Assembly: GCA_949542085.1 (NCBI GenBank)
Contig: CATGXW010000076.1
Span: 1 to 5,386, forward strand
Direction of reading: 5' to 3'
DNA length: 5,386 nt
DNA from: an uncultured Alphaproteobacteria bacterium
GTDB taxonomy: Bacteria > Pseudomonadota > Alphaproteobacteria > RF32 > CAG-239
Below the pieces are notes generated by a model that saw only the letters and a list, made by a program, of their open reading frames with translations, searched no databases and had not been told where the DNA came from. Both the position numbers and the translations under genes were made by a program. Below are positions 1-5,386 of the stretch, in pieces (the first letter of the stretch is position 1; every line of letters begins with the position of its first letter).

Positions 1-2
1 TA

Positions 3-368
3 CGGTTTTTCCTGCCGGTTTGCAGCCCGCGGGCCGAAGAACTTTATTTGGAACCGGTGGTGCAAGGGGCTGTTGTGGAGGAAACCGTTCCTGCGGAAAC
101 ACTTGACGGGCGTGATTATCTGGAGTGGGAGGCGTTGGTTTCCGTCTTGCAGATTAAGGCGGATTATCCGTCGGGGCGGGTTTTGTTTCAATTTATGGGG
201 CAGAATCATGAATTTGTTTTTAATAAACTGCCGTCTGGTGTTTGGAAAAAAATCGGCGGACATGTTTATTTTGAACGTTTTTTCTGGAAAAAGAGCTTAA
301 GGTCACTTTTCACATTAACCGGCTTGATATGCAGTTGGATATTGATGCCGAGCAAAAGCTTCCGTTGA
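3..368 (+). pseudogene. N-terminal part of a frameshifted usher-like outer-membrane protein (5' end outside window)
   Basis: This frame is open from the left edge to a TGA at 366-368, but only the part up to about 284 looks like usher. It reads AEELYLEPVVQGA near the start, then a segment containing DYLEWEALVSVLQ and GRVLFQFMG, and finally GGHVYFERFF. That is the pattern expected of the periplasmic N-terminal region of this usher subtype, which in fimbrial ushers binds chaperone-subunit complexes. The bases before AEELYLEP encode a hydrophobic stretch (RFFLPVC) that may be the end of a signal peptide; the real start lies to the left. After the T6 run at 278-283 this frame turns into unrelated sequence and stops. 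The family continues in the -1 frame as LEKELKVTFHINRLDMQLDI, so this fragment and the next entry are one gene. A TTG codon at 48 could be called as a start, but the frame is open upstream of it and it has no Shine-Dalgarno. Confidence 0.7.
278..283 (+). other. T6 homopolymer at the -1 frameshift junction of the usher-like gene
   Basis: The reading frame changes at GAA CGT TTT TTC TGG. With seven Ts instead of six it would read GAA CGT TTT TTT CTG GAA, giving ERFFLEKELKVTFHINRLD and joining the two parts without a gap. In the zero frame the run also forms the heptamer T TTT TTC, which fits the X XXY YYZ pattern of -1 slippery sites. No upstream Shine-Dalgarno-like stimulator and no obvious downstream hairpin is visible, so a plain indel (a real mutation or a base-calling error) is the simpler reading. 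Confidence 0.75.
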
Positions 369-2497
369 CCAGACGTCTTGAATCACAAACCTTGCGACAA
401 AATATCCGGCCGTATCCGGAATATGATTCTTTTGCGAATTATCAATTTGATAATCGACAGCTGAGTATGCCGGTAGCGGATTTGACATTGCAGCATAATT
501 TTAACGTGCGTGATTTGCACGGGGAGAATGAAACTCGCTCCAATTATTCATTTTATCAACTGGATACCGGAATGTTGGCCGGCGGATTGGATGTTTACGC
601 TTCTTTTTTCGGGGATAGCGAAAATAAGGATTATGGTCCGCGCGCCCGCATTACGGCCGGTCGCACTTTTCTTGATGAACCGAAGAACGCTCTAAATCTG
701 GTCAATTTTGAAATGGGTGATATTACCGGATATAATTCCACCTTGTTTAATAACAGCGCTAACGGGCGCGGTGTTTTTGCAAGCTCGTTTAAAGATTTGG
801 TTCTATCAGCGGATAAGACCATCGATATCAGCGGACCGTTGTCTGCCGGTTGGGAAGTTGAACTTTATTTGGATGATCAGCTGATTGCGTTTCGGCAAGC
901 CGGAATTAACGGACGATATTCGTTTCCCAATATTCCTGTTAATTATGGCTTGAATCGTTTTAAACTTGTCTTTTACGGACCATATGGCGAGATACAGACT
1001 GAAGAGCGGAATTTTTATTCCGGAACATCGCCGGTCAAAAAAGGTGAATTCGGTTATACTTTTAATGCCTATCAGAAAGATCACTATTTGTTGGAAGATA
1101 ATGAGCCGTGGCTGAATCCTACGAATAAGCCGACGATTGATTTTATGGGGTATTACGGCTTAAACGATGAAACGACCTTGATTTCCGGACTGAGCCAGAC
1201 TTATAATTCAGCCACTTATGATTTGCAAACGTTTGGAACGGTGGGCGCGCAATATATTTATGATGGCGCGTCGTTGCAGTATAATACATTGTTTGATTTT
1301 ACCGATGCGAATATCGGGCATCATTTTGATATTCAGGGTGATGTCAAAATCGGTACTATTTTTGCCAGATATGATTATTATGGCGAGATGGAGGTGCCGG
1401 CCGCTTATTATAACGATGAGTTTATGAAAGATATTGCAGAAGTGCGATTGAGCGGAAATTTACCGTATTTGTTTGTTCCGTATTATCTCTCGTATGTGGA
1501 GCGCAATAGTCAGGATGCTGAGAAATATCAGGAGTTGCACACGCGTTTGTCGCCGAATTTTATGCGCTATTATAATCTCAGTATTGAAAATATTTTGAGC
1601 AAGGCTCCGCAAGGTAACACGGATTATCTCTTGTTGTTGTTACAGGCCCAATACGGCAGGCTCGGCTTTCATAGTCAGGTGAGGACCAATATCAGTCCGG
1701 AAAGCTATGTGCAGAGTTTGAATCAGCAAATCGATTATCGCTGGGATAAAAATACATATTTCCAATTTAATTGGGATCATGATTATCGGTCAAAGTACAG
1801 TGATTTGCCTGATGTTGACACTTTTTCCGTTTCGGCTGGAAGAATTTTTGATTTCGGAGGGCTTAATCTCGGTGTGAGTTATGATACAGACAATAACGCG
1901 TCTGTGATGCTGACATATAATCTTAGTTTTGGTAAGGTGCCCGGAGAAAGTCGTGTTTTTACCGATGCTGAAACGAAAATGTCCAAACAAGCGGCGATTT
2001 ATGCAAAGGTTGTTGATGAAAATGAGAAACCGGTGGAAAATACAAAAATTCAAATTTCAGGACTTCAGGAGCCGCTTACAACGGATGAAAACGGAGGGGT
2101 GTTAATCAGCGATATAGAACCTTATCAGAAAACGGTTTTGACTTTGGATCAAGAGAGTATTGAAGATATTGCACTGGTTCCTGAATTTGATGAAAAGAAG
2201 TTGGTTTTGAGGCCGGGGACGGTGTATCCGTTGACGATAAAATGCAGTCATCGCGGTGGTTTGGAAGGATATTTGACAGGTCGAGCAAATTTGTCATCAT
2301 ATCGGGTGATTTTAACGGATAAAGCCGGAAATTCGACGTCGAAAAGTCCGGAAGATGATGGTTCGTTTATTTTTGAAAACATGGTTTTTGGAGAATACGT
2401 TTTGCAAGTTGTTACTCATGAAGGTGTTTTGCTGCATAAACAAAATGTTGATGTGCATGAGGCATTTTATACGCTTGCCGAGGCGATACGTTTGTGA
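329..2497 (+). CDS. Usher-like outer-membrane protein, main part (plug domain, beta-barrel, two C-terminal beta-sandwich domains)
   Basis: This is most likely the bulk of a fimbrial-type outer-membrane usher, which would form a beta-barrel pore for chaperone-delivered subunits. The family is recognised by pattern. Residues 9-17 (numbered from the ATG at 329) read QKLPLTRRL, the conserved end of the N-terminal region. Residues 127-155 contain FEMGD and GRGVFASSF. A plug-like beta-sandwich follows at about 168-221, with ISGPLSAGWEVELY, GRYSF and GLNRFKLVFYGPYG. Alternating aromatic strands at about 240-535, ending SVMLTYNLSFG, fit the barrel. Two small carboxypeptidase-regulatory-like domains lie at about 555-632 and 640-710. 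The ATG at 329 is only the first in-frame ATG: it has no Shine-Dalgarno, and the coding frame is open from 275, so translation must come from upstream across the frameshift. With one base restored, about 831 residues are visible, normal for ushers. No chaperone or pilin gene lies downstream. The usher call is firm at superfamily level; whether it exports a pilus is unknown. Confidence 0.75.
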   Translation: MQLDIDAEQKLPLTRRLESQTLRQNIRPYPEYDSFANYQFDNRQLSMPVADLTLQHNFNVRDLHGENETRSNYSFYQLDTGMLAGGLDVYASFFGDSENKDYGPRARITAGRTFLDEPKNALNLVNFEMGDITGYNSTLFNNSANGRGVFASSFKDLVLSADKTIDISGPLSAGWEVELYLDDQLIAFRQAGINGRYSFPNIPVNYGLNRFKLVFYGPYGEIQTEERNFYSGTSPVKKGEFGYTFNAYQKDHYLLEDNEPWLNPTNKPTIDFMGYYGLNDETTLISGLSQTYNSATYDLQTFGTVGAQYIYDGASLQYNTLFDFTDANIGHHFDIQGDVKIGTIFARYDYYGEMEVPAAYYNDEFMKDIAEVRLSGNLPYLFVPYYLSYVERNSQDAEKYQELHTRLSPNFMRYYNLSIENILSKAPQGNTDYLLLLLQAQYGRLGFHSQVRTNISPESYVQSLNQQIDYRWDKNTYFQFNWDHDYRSKYSDLPDVDTFSVSAGRIFDFGGLNLGVSYDTDNNASVMLTYNLSFGKVPGESRVFTDAETKMSKQAAIYAKVVDENEKPVENTKIQISGLQEPLTTDENGGVLISDIEPYQKTVLTLDQESIEDIALVPEFDEKKLVLRPGTVYPLTIKCSHRGGLEGYLTGRANLSSYRVILTDKAGNSTSKSPEDDGSFIFENMVFGEYVLQVVTHEGVLLHKQNVDVHEAFYTLAEAIRL

Positions 2498-2570
2498 AAC
2501 AACCGTATTGAATTATTTTATGCTTATGATATTTTTGAGAATATTTATTGTTAACAGGAAGAGGTGATAT

Positions 2571-3398
2571 ATGATCGCTAAAGATGACGGTTTTATAATA
2601 TTGAGCAATCAACAGGCAGAATGTAAAATTTCTTTGTGGAGCGGCAATCTTGTATCTTATCGCCCCAAGGGGGAAAAGGAAGATGTTTTTTGGCTGGGCG
2701 ATTTTAACAAGTTTGACAATGTTCAGGCGATTAGGGGCGGGATACCTGTTTGCTGGCCGAGATTTGCAGAAGAAAAGCTTAATGCTTATTTGCCTCGTCA
2801 TGGTTTTGCAAGGCTTTCCGATTGGTGTTTGAAAAGAGTTTTTGTCGACGAAACTAAAATAGAGGCGGAACTAGCATTGGTTCCGGATATGAAATATAAT
2901 GTCGACATGATTGCTAATCTTTCTATTAAAATTACCGATAAGCTGGAATATAGCTTGGAGACCATTAATAACGGGAATGCCGAGTTTAGCTTTAGCGAAG
3001 CGTTGCATGCATATTTTAATGTTGGTTCTATCGATGATGTTGAAATAAAAGGTTTGGACGGGTATAAATACAGAAACTCTTTGGACGGCAATGTTTATGT
3101 GCAAGACGGTCATTTAAGGATTAAAGGCGAATTTGATGCTGCCTTTCTAAATCATCGGGGAGATGTGGAAATTGTGGATCCTGTTTTAGAGCGTACTATT
3201 TTGATAACGAAAAATGGCTCGAATACCACAGTGGTATGGAATCCGAATAAGGATTTGGCTGAGATGAGCGAGGGACAGGATAAAAGATTTGTTTGCGTTG
3301 AGCCAGCTAATCAGGGAGATGCTTTTATTACTTTGCAACCAAATGAACGGCATAAAATCGCGATGACGGTGCAGATTTTTCCGGATGGTGACAAATAA
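2571..3398 (+). CDS. D-hexose-6-phosphate mutarotase (YeaD-like, aldose 1-epimerase superfamily)
   Basis: This cytoplasmic enzyme would interconvert the alpha and beta anomers of hexose 6-phosphates such as glucose 6-phosphate, feeding sugar metabolism. The 275-residue length is normal for the YeaD/YMR099C group. Visible family motifs, in order, are RGGIPVCWP (55-63), PRHGFAR (75-81, with H77), SEALHAYFNVG (142-152, with H146), GEFDAAFLN (186-194, with D189), VVWNP (221-225) and VCVEPAN (241-247, with E244). By family knowledge, the two histidines, the aspartate and the glutamate form the active site, E244 being the likely base and H146 the likely acid; no key residue is missing. A good Shine-Dalgarno (AGGAAGAGG, 2556-2564) precedes the ATG. 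The 73-base gap after the usher gene shows no convincing terminator, and the reductase-like gene follows 44 bases downstream, so the two may share a transcript. The substrate is inferred from the family; a galactose mutarotase is less likely given the RGGIPVCWP signature. Confidence 0.9.
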   Translation: MIAKDDGFIILSNQQAECKISLWSGNLVSYRPKGEKEDVFWLGDFNKFDNVQAIRGGIPVCWPRFAEEKLNAYLPRHGFARLSDWCLKRVFVDETKIEAELALVPDMKYNVDMIANLSIKITDKLEYSLETINNGNAEFSFSEALHAYFNVGSIDDVEIKGLDGYKYRNSLDGNVYVQDGHLRIKGEFDAAFLNHRGDVEIVDPVLERTILITKNGSNTTVVWNPNKDLAEMSEGQDKRFVCVEPANQGDAFITLQPNERHKIAMTVQIFPDGDK

Positions 3399-3427
3399 AA
3401 ACATTGTGATTTTTTGTTGATATTTTG

Positions 3428-3433
3428 AAAGGT
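3428..3433 (+). promoter_or_regulatory. Ribosome binding site that fixes the start of the RibD-C family gene
   Basis: AAAGGT lies nine bases before the ATG at 3443. It supports that ATG over the in-frame TTG at 3425, which would overlap this site and add six non-conserved residues. Confidence 0.6.
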
Positions 3434-3442
3434 AAGATAAAG

Positions 3443-3973
3443 ATGAGGAATGTTAGCCTGTTTATTGCGATGAGCCTTGACGGATATATTGCAGATCAAG
3501 ACGGTGGCGTTGATTGGCTGAAAGGGCATAGTGATGATAACGGTGGTGATGATATTTATTCTGGGTTTGTGAAAAATATTGATACGATTTTAATGGGGAA
3601 GAAGACGTATCATCAGATTGTTACCGAGCTTTCTCCGCAAGAATGGGTGTATAATGATTTTATCACCTATGTGGTTACTCATAATGAACAATCCTCTTCT
3701 GATAAAATTCGCTTTGTAAACATCAATCCGGCCAGTTTAGTCAGAAACTTAAAAGAAGAAAATGGAAAAGATATATGGATCTGCGGAGGAGCCAATATTG
3801 TTCAGCAGTTAGTCGATGAGGATTTAATTGATTGCTATCATATTACAATCATTCCTGTGCTTTTAGGCTCTGGTATTCGTCTTTTTGAAAATGTTGATCA
3901 TCAGATTGAGTTAAGATTGCGTGATGTACGATTGAGTAATGGTATGACAAATTTGATTTATGAGCGAAGATAA
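3443..3973 (+). CDS. Dihydrofolate reductase family protein (RibD C-terminal domain, YyaP/YwjB-like)
   Basis: This is a 176-residue single-domain protein of the RibD-C/DHFR fold, which usually binds NADPH. Motifs in order are SLDGYIA (11-17), GGVDWL (21-26), a dinucleotide-fold motif LMGKKTY (50-56), YVVTH (76-80), IWICGGANIVQQL (111-123) and IPVLLGSGIRLF (137-148). These match the stand-alone DHFR-family proteins rather than true FolA dihydrofolate reductase or full RibD, because there is no deaminase domain and the GGANIVQQL-to-LLGSGIRLF block is typical of the RibD-C group. The substrate of such stand-alone proteins is generally unknown. A reductase acting on a pterin- or pyrimidine-like compound is a family-based guess. 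The gene follows the mutarotase by 44 bases with its own ribosome binding site, and a strong terminator begins 43 bases after its stop, so it is the last gene of the rightward block. The fold is secure; the reaction is not. Confidence 0.88.
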   Translation: MRNVSLFIAMSLDGYIADQDGGVDWLKGHSDDNGGDDIYSGFVKNIDTILMGKKTYHQIVTELSPQEWVYNDFITYVVTHNEQSSSDKIRFVNINPASLVRNLKEENGKDIWICGGANIVQQLVDEDLIDCYHITIIPVLLGSGIRLFENVDHQIELRLRDVRLSNGMTNLIYERR

Positions 3974-4016
3974 CCGAAATTTTATTAGACGGTAAAAATG
4001 TATATATTTCAATAAG

Positions 4017-4051
4017 AAAGCCTATCTTAGCACTGGCTAAAATAGGCTTTT
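4017..4051. terminator. Bidirectional intrinsic terminator between the RibD-C family gene and tRNA-Gln
   Basis: AAAGCCTAT (4017-4025) pairs with ATAGGCTTT (4042-4050). After one C/A mismatch, TTAGC (4027-4031) pairs with GCTAA (4036-4040), leaving the loop ACTG (4032-4035). On the + strand the stem runs into TTTT (4048-4051). On the - strand the hairpin ends in GGCTTTCTTATT, a T-rich tail just beyond the tRNA 3' end. The placement between two convergent genes fits a shared terminator. Confidence 0.85.
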
Positions 4052-4059
4052 GTCAAGTC

Positions 4060-4134
4060 TGGCTGGGGTGGCTGGATTCGAACCAACGAATGTCGGCACC
4101 AAAAGCCGATGCCTTACCACTTGGCGACACCCCA
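4060..4134 (-). tRNA. trnQ: tRNA-Gln (anticodon UUG)
   Basis: Read on the - strand, the 75-base sequence folds into a complete cloverleaf. The acceptor stem TGGGGTG pairs with CACCCCA. The D stem is GCC/GGC with loop AAGTGGTAA. The anticodon stem TCGGC/GCCGA holds loop TTTTGGT, giving anticodon TTG, which reads CAA and by wobble CAG. The T stem GTTGG/CCAAC has loop TTCGAAT. The discriminator is G and the CCA end is encoded in the gene. The opening TGGGGT followed by TCGCCAAG is the hallmark of bacterial glutamine tRNA. It is transcribed leftward from the promoter at 4153-4181 and ends at the shared terminator. Confidence 0.97.
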
Positions 4135-4152
4135 ATCAATGTGGATGTCCTA

Positions 4153-4181
4153 TATCTAAGATACTTTTTTTTATTTGGCAA
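4153..4181 (-). promoter_or_regulatory. trnQ: Probable sigma-70-type promoter of tRNA-Gln
   Basis: On the - strand, TTGCCA (complement of 4176-4181) is followed after 17 bases by TAGATA (complement of 4153-4158). The -35 matches TTGACA at four or five positions depending on alignment; the -10 is weaker. Transcription would start near 4146, about a dozen bases before the tRNA 5' end, which suits a stable RNA gene. The spacer contains a run of eight As. The exact -10 is uncertain because TATA-like alternatives lie beside it. Confidence 0.5.
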
Positions 4182-4184
4182 GCA

Positions 4185-4212
4185 TTTTTTTATTGTTTTT
4201 TTAAAATTTTTT
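4185..4212 (-). promoter_or_regulatory. Phased A-tracts upstream of the tRNA promoter (possible UP element or curved DNA)
   Basis: Seen from the tRNA gene, three A-tracts lie directly upstream of the -35: T7 at 4185-4191, T7 at 4196-4202 and T6 at 4207-4212 on the + strand. Their centres are about 10 to 11 bases apart, one helical turn. Another T8 (4165-4172) in the promoter spacer lies about two turns away. Upstream A-tracts are known to bind the RNA polymerase alpha C-terminal domain and to bend DNA at stable-RNA promoters. The function here is inferred. Confidence 0.4.
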
Positions 4213-4282
4213 GAAATGGTGTTTTATCGTGTTTTTTTGGGGATTATTTGCGATTAGTTCTGTTCATCTTGCTTTGATGTTG

Positions 4283-4288
4283 TATAGT
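4283..4288 (+). promoter_or_regulatory. Candidate -10 element (TATAGT) for the nucleotidyltransferase gene
   Basis: TATAGT matches TATAAT at five of six positions and lies about 95 bases before the start codon. No good -35 is found at 16 to 18 bases upstream (the best is TGTTCA-like at 4261-4266), so this is a weak call. It is the best-placed -10-like box in the divergent spacer. Confidence 0.22.
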
Positions 4289-4328
4289 GCCTTGAAATTA
4301 TTCCACTTAAGCATTGTTGTATCTTTAT

Positions 4329-4348
4329 TCTGATGATTATTTATCAGA
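4329..4348. repeat. Short inverted repeat in the leader of the nucleotidyltransferase gene
   Basis: TCTGAT (4329-4334) and ATCAGA (4343-4348) form a perfect 6-base inverted repeat with an 8-base centre. It lies between the candidate -10 and the ribosome binding site. It could be a small operator or a weak hairpin, but an inverted repeat this short may also occur by chance. Confidence 0.25.
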
Positions 4349-4371
4349 TGTGTGTGCTTTTTACTTTTTTT

Positions 4372-4378
4372 GAGGAGA
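4372..4378 (+). promoter_or_regulatory. Strong ribosome binding site fixing the nucleotidyltransferase start at 4384
   Basis: GAGGAGA contains a near-perfect Shine-Dalgarno (AGGAG, 4373-4377) six bases before the ATG at 4384. An earlier in-frame ATG at 4333 has no such site, and it would add 17 hydrophobic residues lying across this ribosome binding site. Confidence 0.8.
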
Positions 4379-4383
4379 ATTTC

Positions 4384-5358
4384 ATGAAATGTGCCAGTCG
4401 AGTTTCCAAAAGTGTTGAACGGTTTATGGACGACGCCCGTTTATCGGAAGCTTTTTTGTTGGGAGGCGCTGTTCTTGATCCGTTAGTTGATGAACAGGCT
4501 AAAATCAGTGATTATGATATTTGTGTCAGGGATGAAGAGAGCTTTTATCGGACACTGCAAAATCTTGAACGTAAAGGATGTGCTGTTTCCGATGTGATGC
4601 GAACACATAATATTTATGCCGTTATTTCTCATCCTCAGTTGGGGATGATTGATTTTTCTTGTATGGATCCTGAGGATAATGGTATTTACAACGTTGAACG
4701 AATTTATGCTCAATTTGAGCGGCGAGGGGATGCATACACCAATACGGTTGTTGATCGTTATGGCGCTATAGATGGAATTAAGCGTGGTGAGGTTAAGATT
4801 GTCAGTGGTCCTGAGAAAGAAGGCGCGTATAATGTACTGCGCCGTTTTTTGGCTCTGAGCGGAAAGTATAATCTTGATATTTCTCCCAATGGTGTTAATC
4901 AGGAAACGGTTGATTGTATTACAGCATCATTTAAGTCCGGTTATCATTATGTTCCGCAAGACAAGGTACGCTGTTTGTCGCGATTGGTTGCCAGTTTGCG
5001 CCGTGTTGAAGATCGTCCCCGTTTTGTGCAAAATTTGGGAGAACAGGGAATATTTCAAAATGCATTTCCTGATGTCCATAAATTGTTTGTTAATCCGTTG
5101 TTTCAAAATTGTGAGAAGTTGAAAGATTGCAAATCACAAAAAGAATTGTTGGAATTGATGATGGCAAATGTCGATTTTAAGGATCGTGATGCAATGGTTG
5201 ATTGTATGCTGCTTTTGTCGAAAAGGGAAAAAGCGCGTCAAGATAGAGGAGTGCGGGAATTTGTTGAGGGGATGGAACGTGAAAAAACATCTCCGCAGCG
5301 ATTGGCCAAAGTTTTGTATCCGGTGTTTAGTTTTGTTCAGGCAAAGGCAAGGAATTAA
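4384..5358 (+). CDS. Divergent nucleotidyltransferase of the CCA-adding enzyme / poly(A) polymerase superfamily
   Basis: This 324-residue protein has the head-domain pattern of class II Pol beta-like nucleotidyltransferases. Motif A is FLLGGAVLDPLV (24-35) followed by SDYDICV (42-48), giving the metal-binding pair D43 and D45. A further acidic position is D90 in MIDF (88-91). RRGDAYTN (113-120) lines up by eye with motif B (RRDFTINA), and DRYGAID (124-130) with motif C. The motif D region (EGAYNVLRRF, 146-155) keeps arginines but lacks the EDxxR residues that select CTP and ATP in true CCA-adding enzymes. It is also shorter than usual for bacterial CCA or PAP enzymes (about 400 or more residues), and no HD domain is seen. 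The C-terminal half is probably helical and could bind RNA or protein. The fold is well supported. The substrate is not: tRNA, another RNA or a small molecule are all possible. The next gene starts two bases after the stop, which implies an operon. Confidence 0.7.
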   Translation: MKCASRVSKSVERFMDDARLSEAFLLGGAVLDPLVDEQAKISDYDICVRDEESFYRTLQNLERKGCAVSDVMRTHNIYAVISHPQLGMIDFSCMDPEDNGIYNVERIYAQFERRGDAYTNTVVDRYGAIDGIKRGEVKIVSGPEKEGAYNVLRRFLALSGKYNLDISPNGVNQETVDCITASFKSGYHYVPQDKVRCLSRLVASLRRVEDRPRFVQNLGEQGIFQNAFPDVHKLFVNPLFQNCEKLKDCKSQKELLELMMANVDFKDRDAMVDCMLLLSKREKARQDRGVREFVEGMEREKTSPQRLAKVLYPVFSFVQAKARN

Positions 5359-5360
5359 GT

Positions 5361-5386
5361 ATGAAGATTGTTGTTTTAGGTTCAGG
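5361..5386 (+). CDS. Start of an unidentified gene, cut by the right edge
   Basis: An ATG two bases after the nucleotidyltransferase stop opens a frame reading MKIVVLGSG before the window ends. A Shine-Dalgarno (AAGGA, 5349-5353) lies seven bases upstream, inside the end of the previous gene, so translational coupling is likely. A short beta-strand followed by GSG is a common opening of metallo-beta-lactamase-fold hydrolases (MKIxxLGSG), and also of Rossmann-fold oxidoreductases and PurD-type enzymes. Nine residues cannot decide between them. Confidence 0.65.

Noticed and set aside
329..331. ATG at 329 as a genuine separate start of a second usher gene
   Set aside because: There is no ribosome binding site, and the same frame carries family sequence upstream of it from 275, so it is an internal methionine.
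806..1084. 92-codon reverse-strand ORF inside the usher-like gene
   Set aside because: It is a shadow of the plug-domain coding sequence, and the + strand carries clear family motifs here.
2498..2570. Promoter or terminator between the usher-like gene and the mutarotase
   Set aside because: TTGAAT (2508-2513) and TATGAT (2525-2530) are only 11 bases apart, too close for a promoter. The only hairpin (ATATT/AATAT) is too weak to terminate transcription.
2412..2801. 129-codon reverse-strand ORF across the usher/mutarotase junction
   Set aside because: It is antisense to two well-supported genes, has no recognisable motif and shows no plausible ribosome binding site.
3425..3442. TTG at 3425 as the start of the RibD-C family gene
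   Set aside because: It overlaps the AAAGGT ribosome binding site of the ATG at 3443, and the added residues precede the conserved family start (MRNVSLFIAMSLDGY).
4213..4282. T-rich stretch in the divergent spacer considered as a small RNA or terminator
   Set aside because: There is no stem ahead of the T runs, no cloverleaf or conserved RNA motif, and no ORF with a ribosome binding site.
4333..4383. Upstream ATG at 4333 as the start of the nucleotidyltransferase, which would add 17 residues
   Set aside because: It has no Shine-Dalgarno, and the extension crosses the strong GAGGAGA site that serves the ATG at 4384.
4871..5125. Out-of-frame + ORF within the nucleotidyltransferase gene
   Set aside because: It lies wholly inside a well-supported gene and its translation resembles no known domain.

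Overview
The window reads as a piece of a moderately AT-rich Gram-negative bacterial chromosome. An outer-membrane usher-like protein at the left edge implies an outer membrane. The usher subtype (plug motif close to GPLxxGWEVELY, two beta-sandwich domains at the C-terminus) and the gene style suggest a proteobacterium, perhaps an uncultured alphaproteobacterium. The taxon is inference only; no rRNA or marker gene is present to test it.

Layout. Positions 3-2497 (+) hold one usher-like gene. It is cut by the left edge and split by a single-base -1 frameshift in a T6 run at 278-283. Adding one T restores a continuous protein of about 831 visible residues. Next come a D-hexose-6-phosphate mutarotase (2571-3398, +) and a RibD-C/dihydrofolate-reductase-family protein (3443-3973, +), closely spaced and each with its own Shine-Dalgarno. 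A strong hairpin at 4017-4051, able to work in both directions, ends this rightward block and also the convergent tRNA-Gln(UUG) gene (4060-4134, -). The tRNA has a plausible promoter at 4153-4181, backed by evenly spaced A-tracts. The spacer between the tRNA and the next gene is T-rich. It is followed by a divergent nucleotidyltransferase of the CCA-adding/poly(A)-polymerase superfamily (4384-5358, +). Two bases later a new ORF begins (5361, +) and runs off the right edge.

How the genes work together. The usher-like protein would belong to a surface fimbria or secretion system whose chaperone and subunit genes are not in the window. The mutarotase and the reductase-like protein look like housekeeping or accessory metabolic enzymes that may share a transcript, but no common pathway is evident. 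The nucleotidyltransferase and the following partial gene very probably form an operon. I see no CRISPR array, insertion sequence, phage gene or toxin-antitoxin pair. The items most worth a second look are the T6 frameshift, the degenerate motifs of the nucleotidyltransferase, and the phased A-tracts upstream of the tRNA gene.
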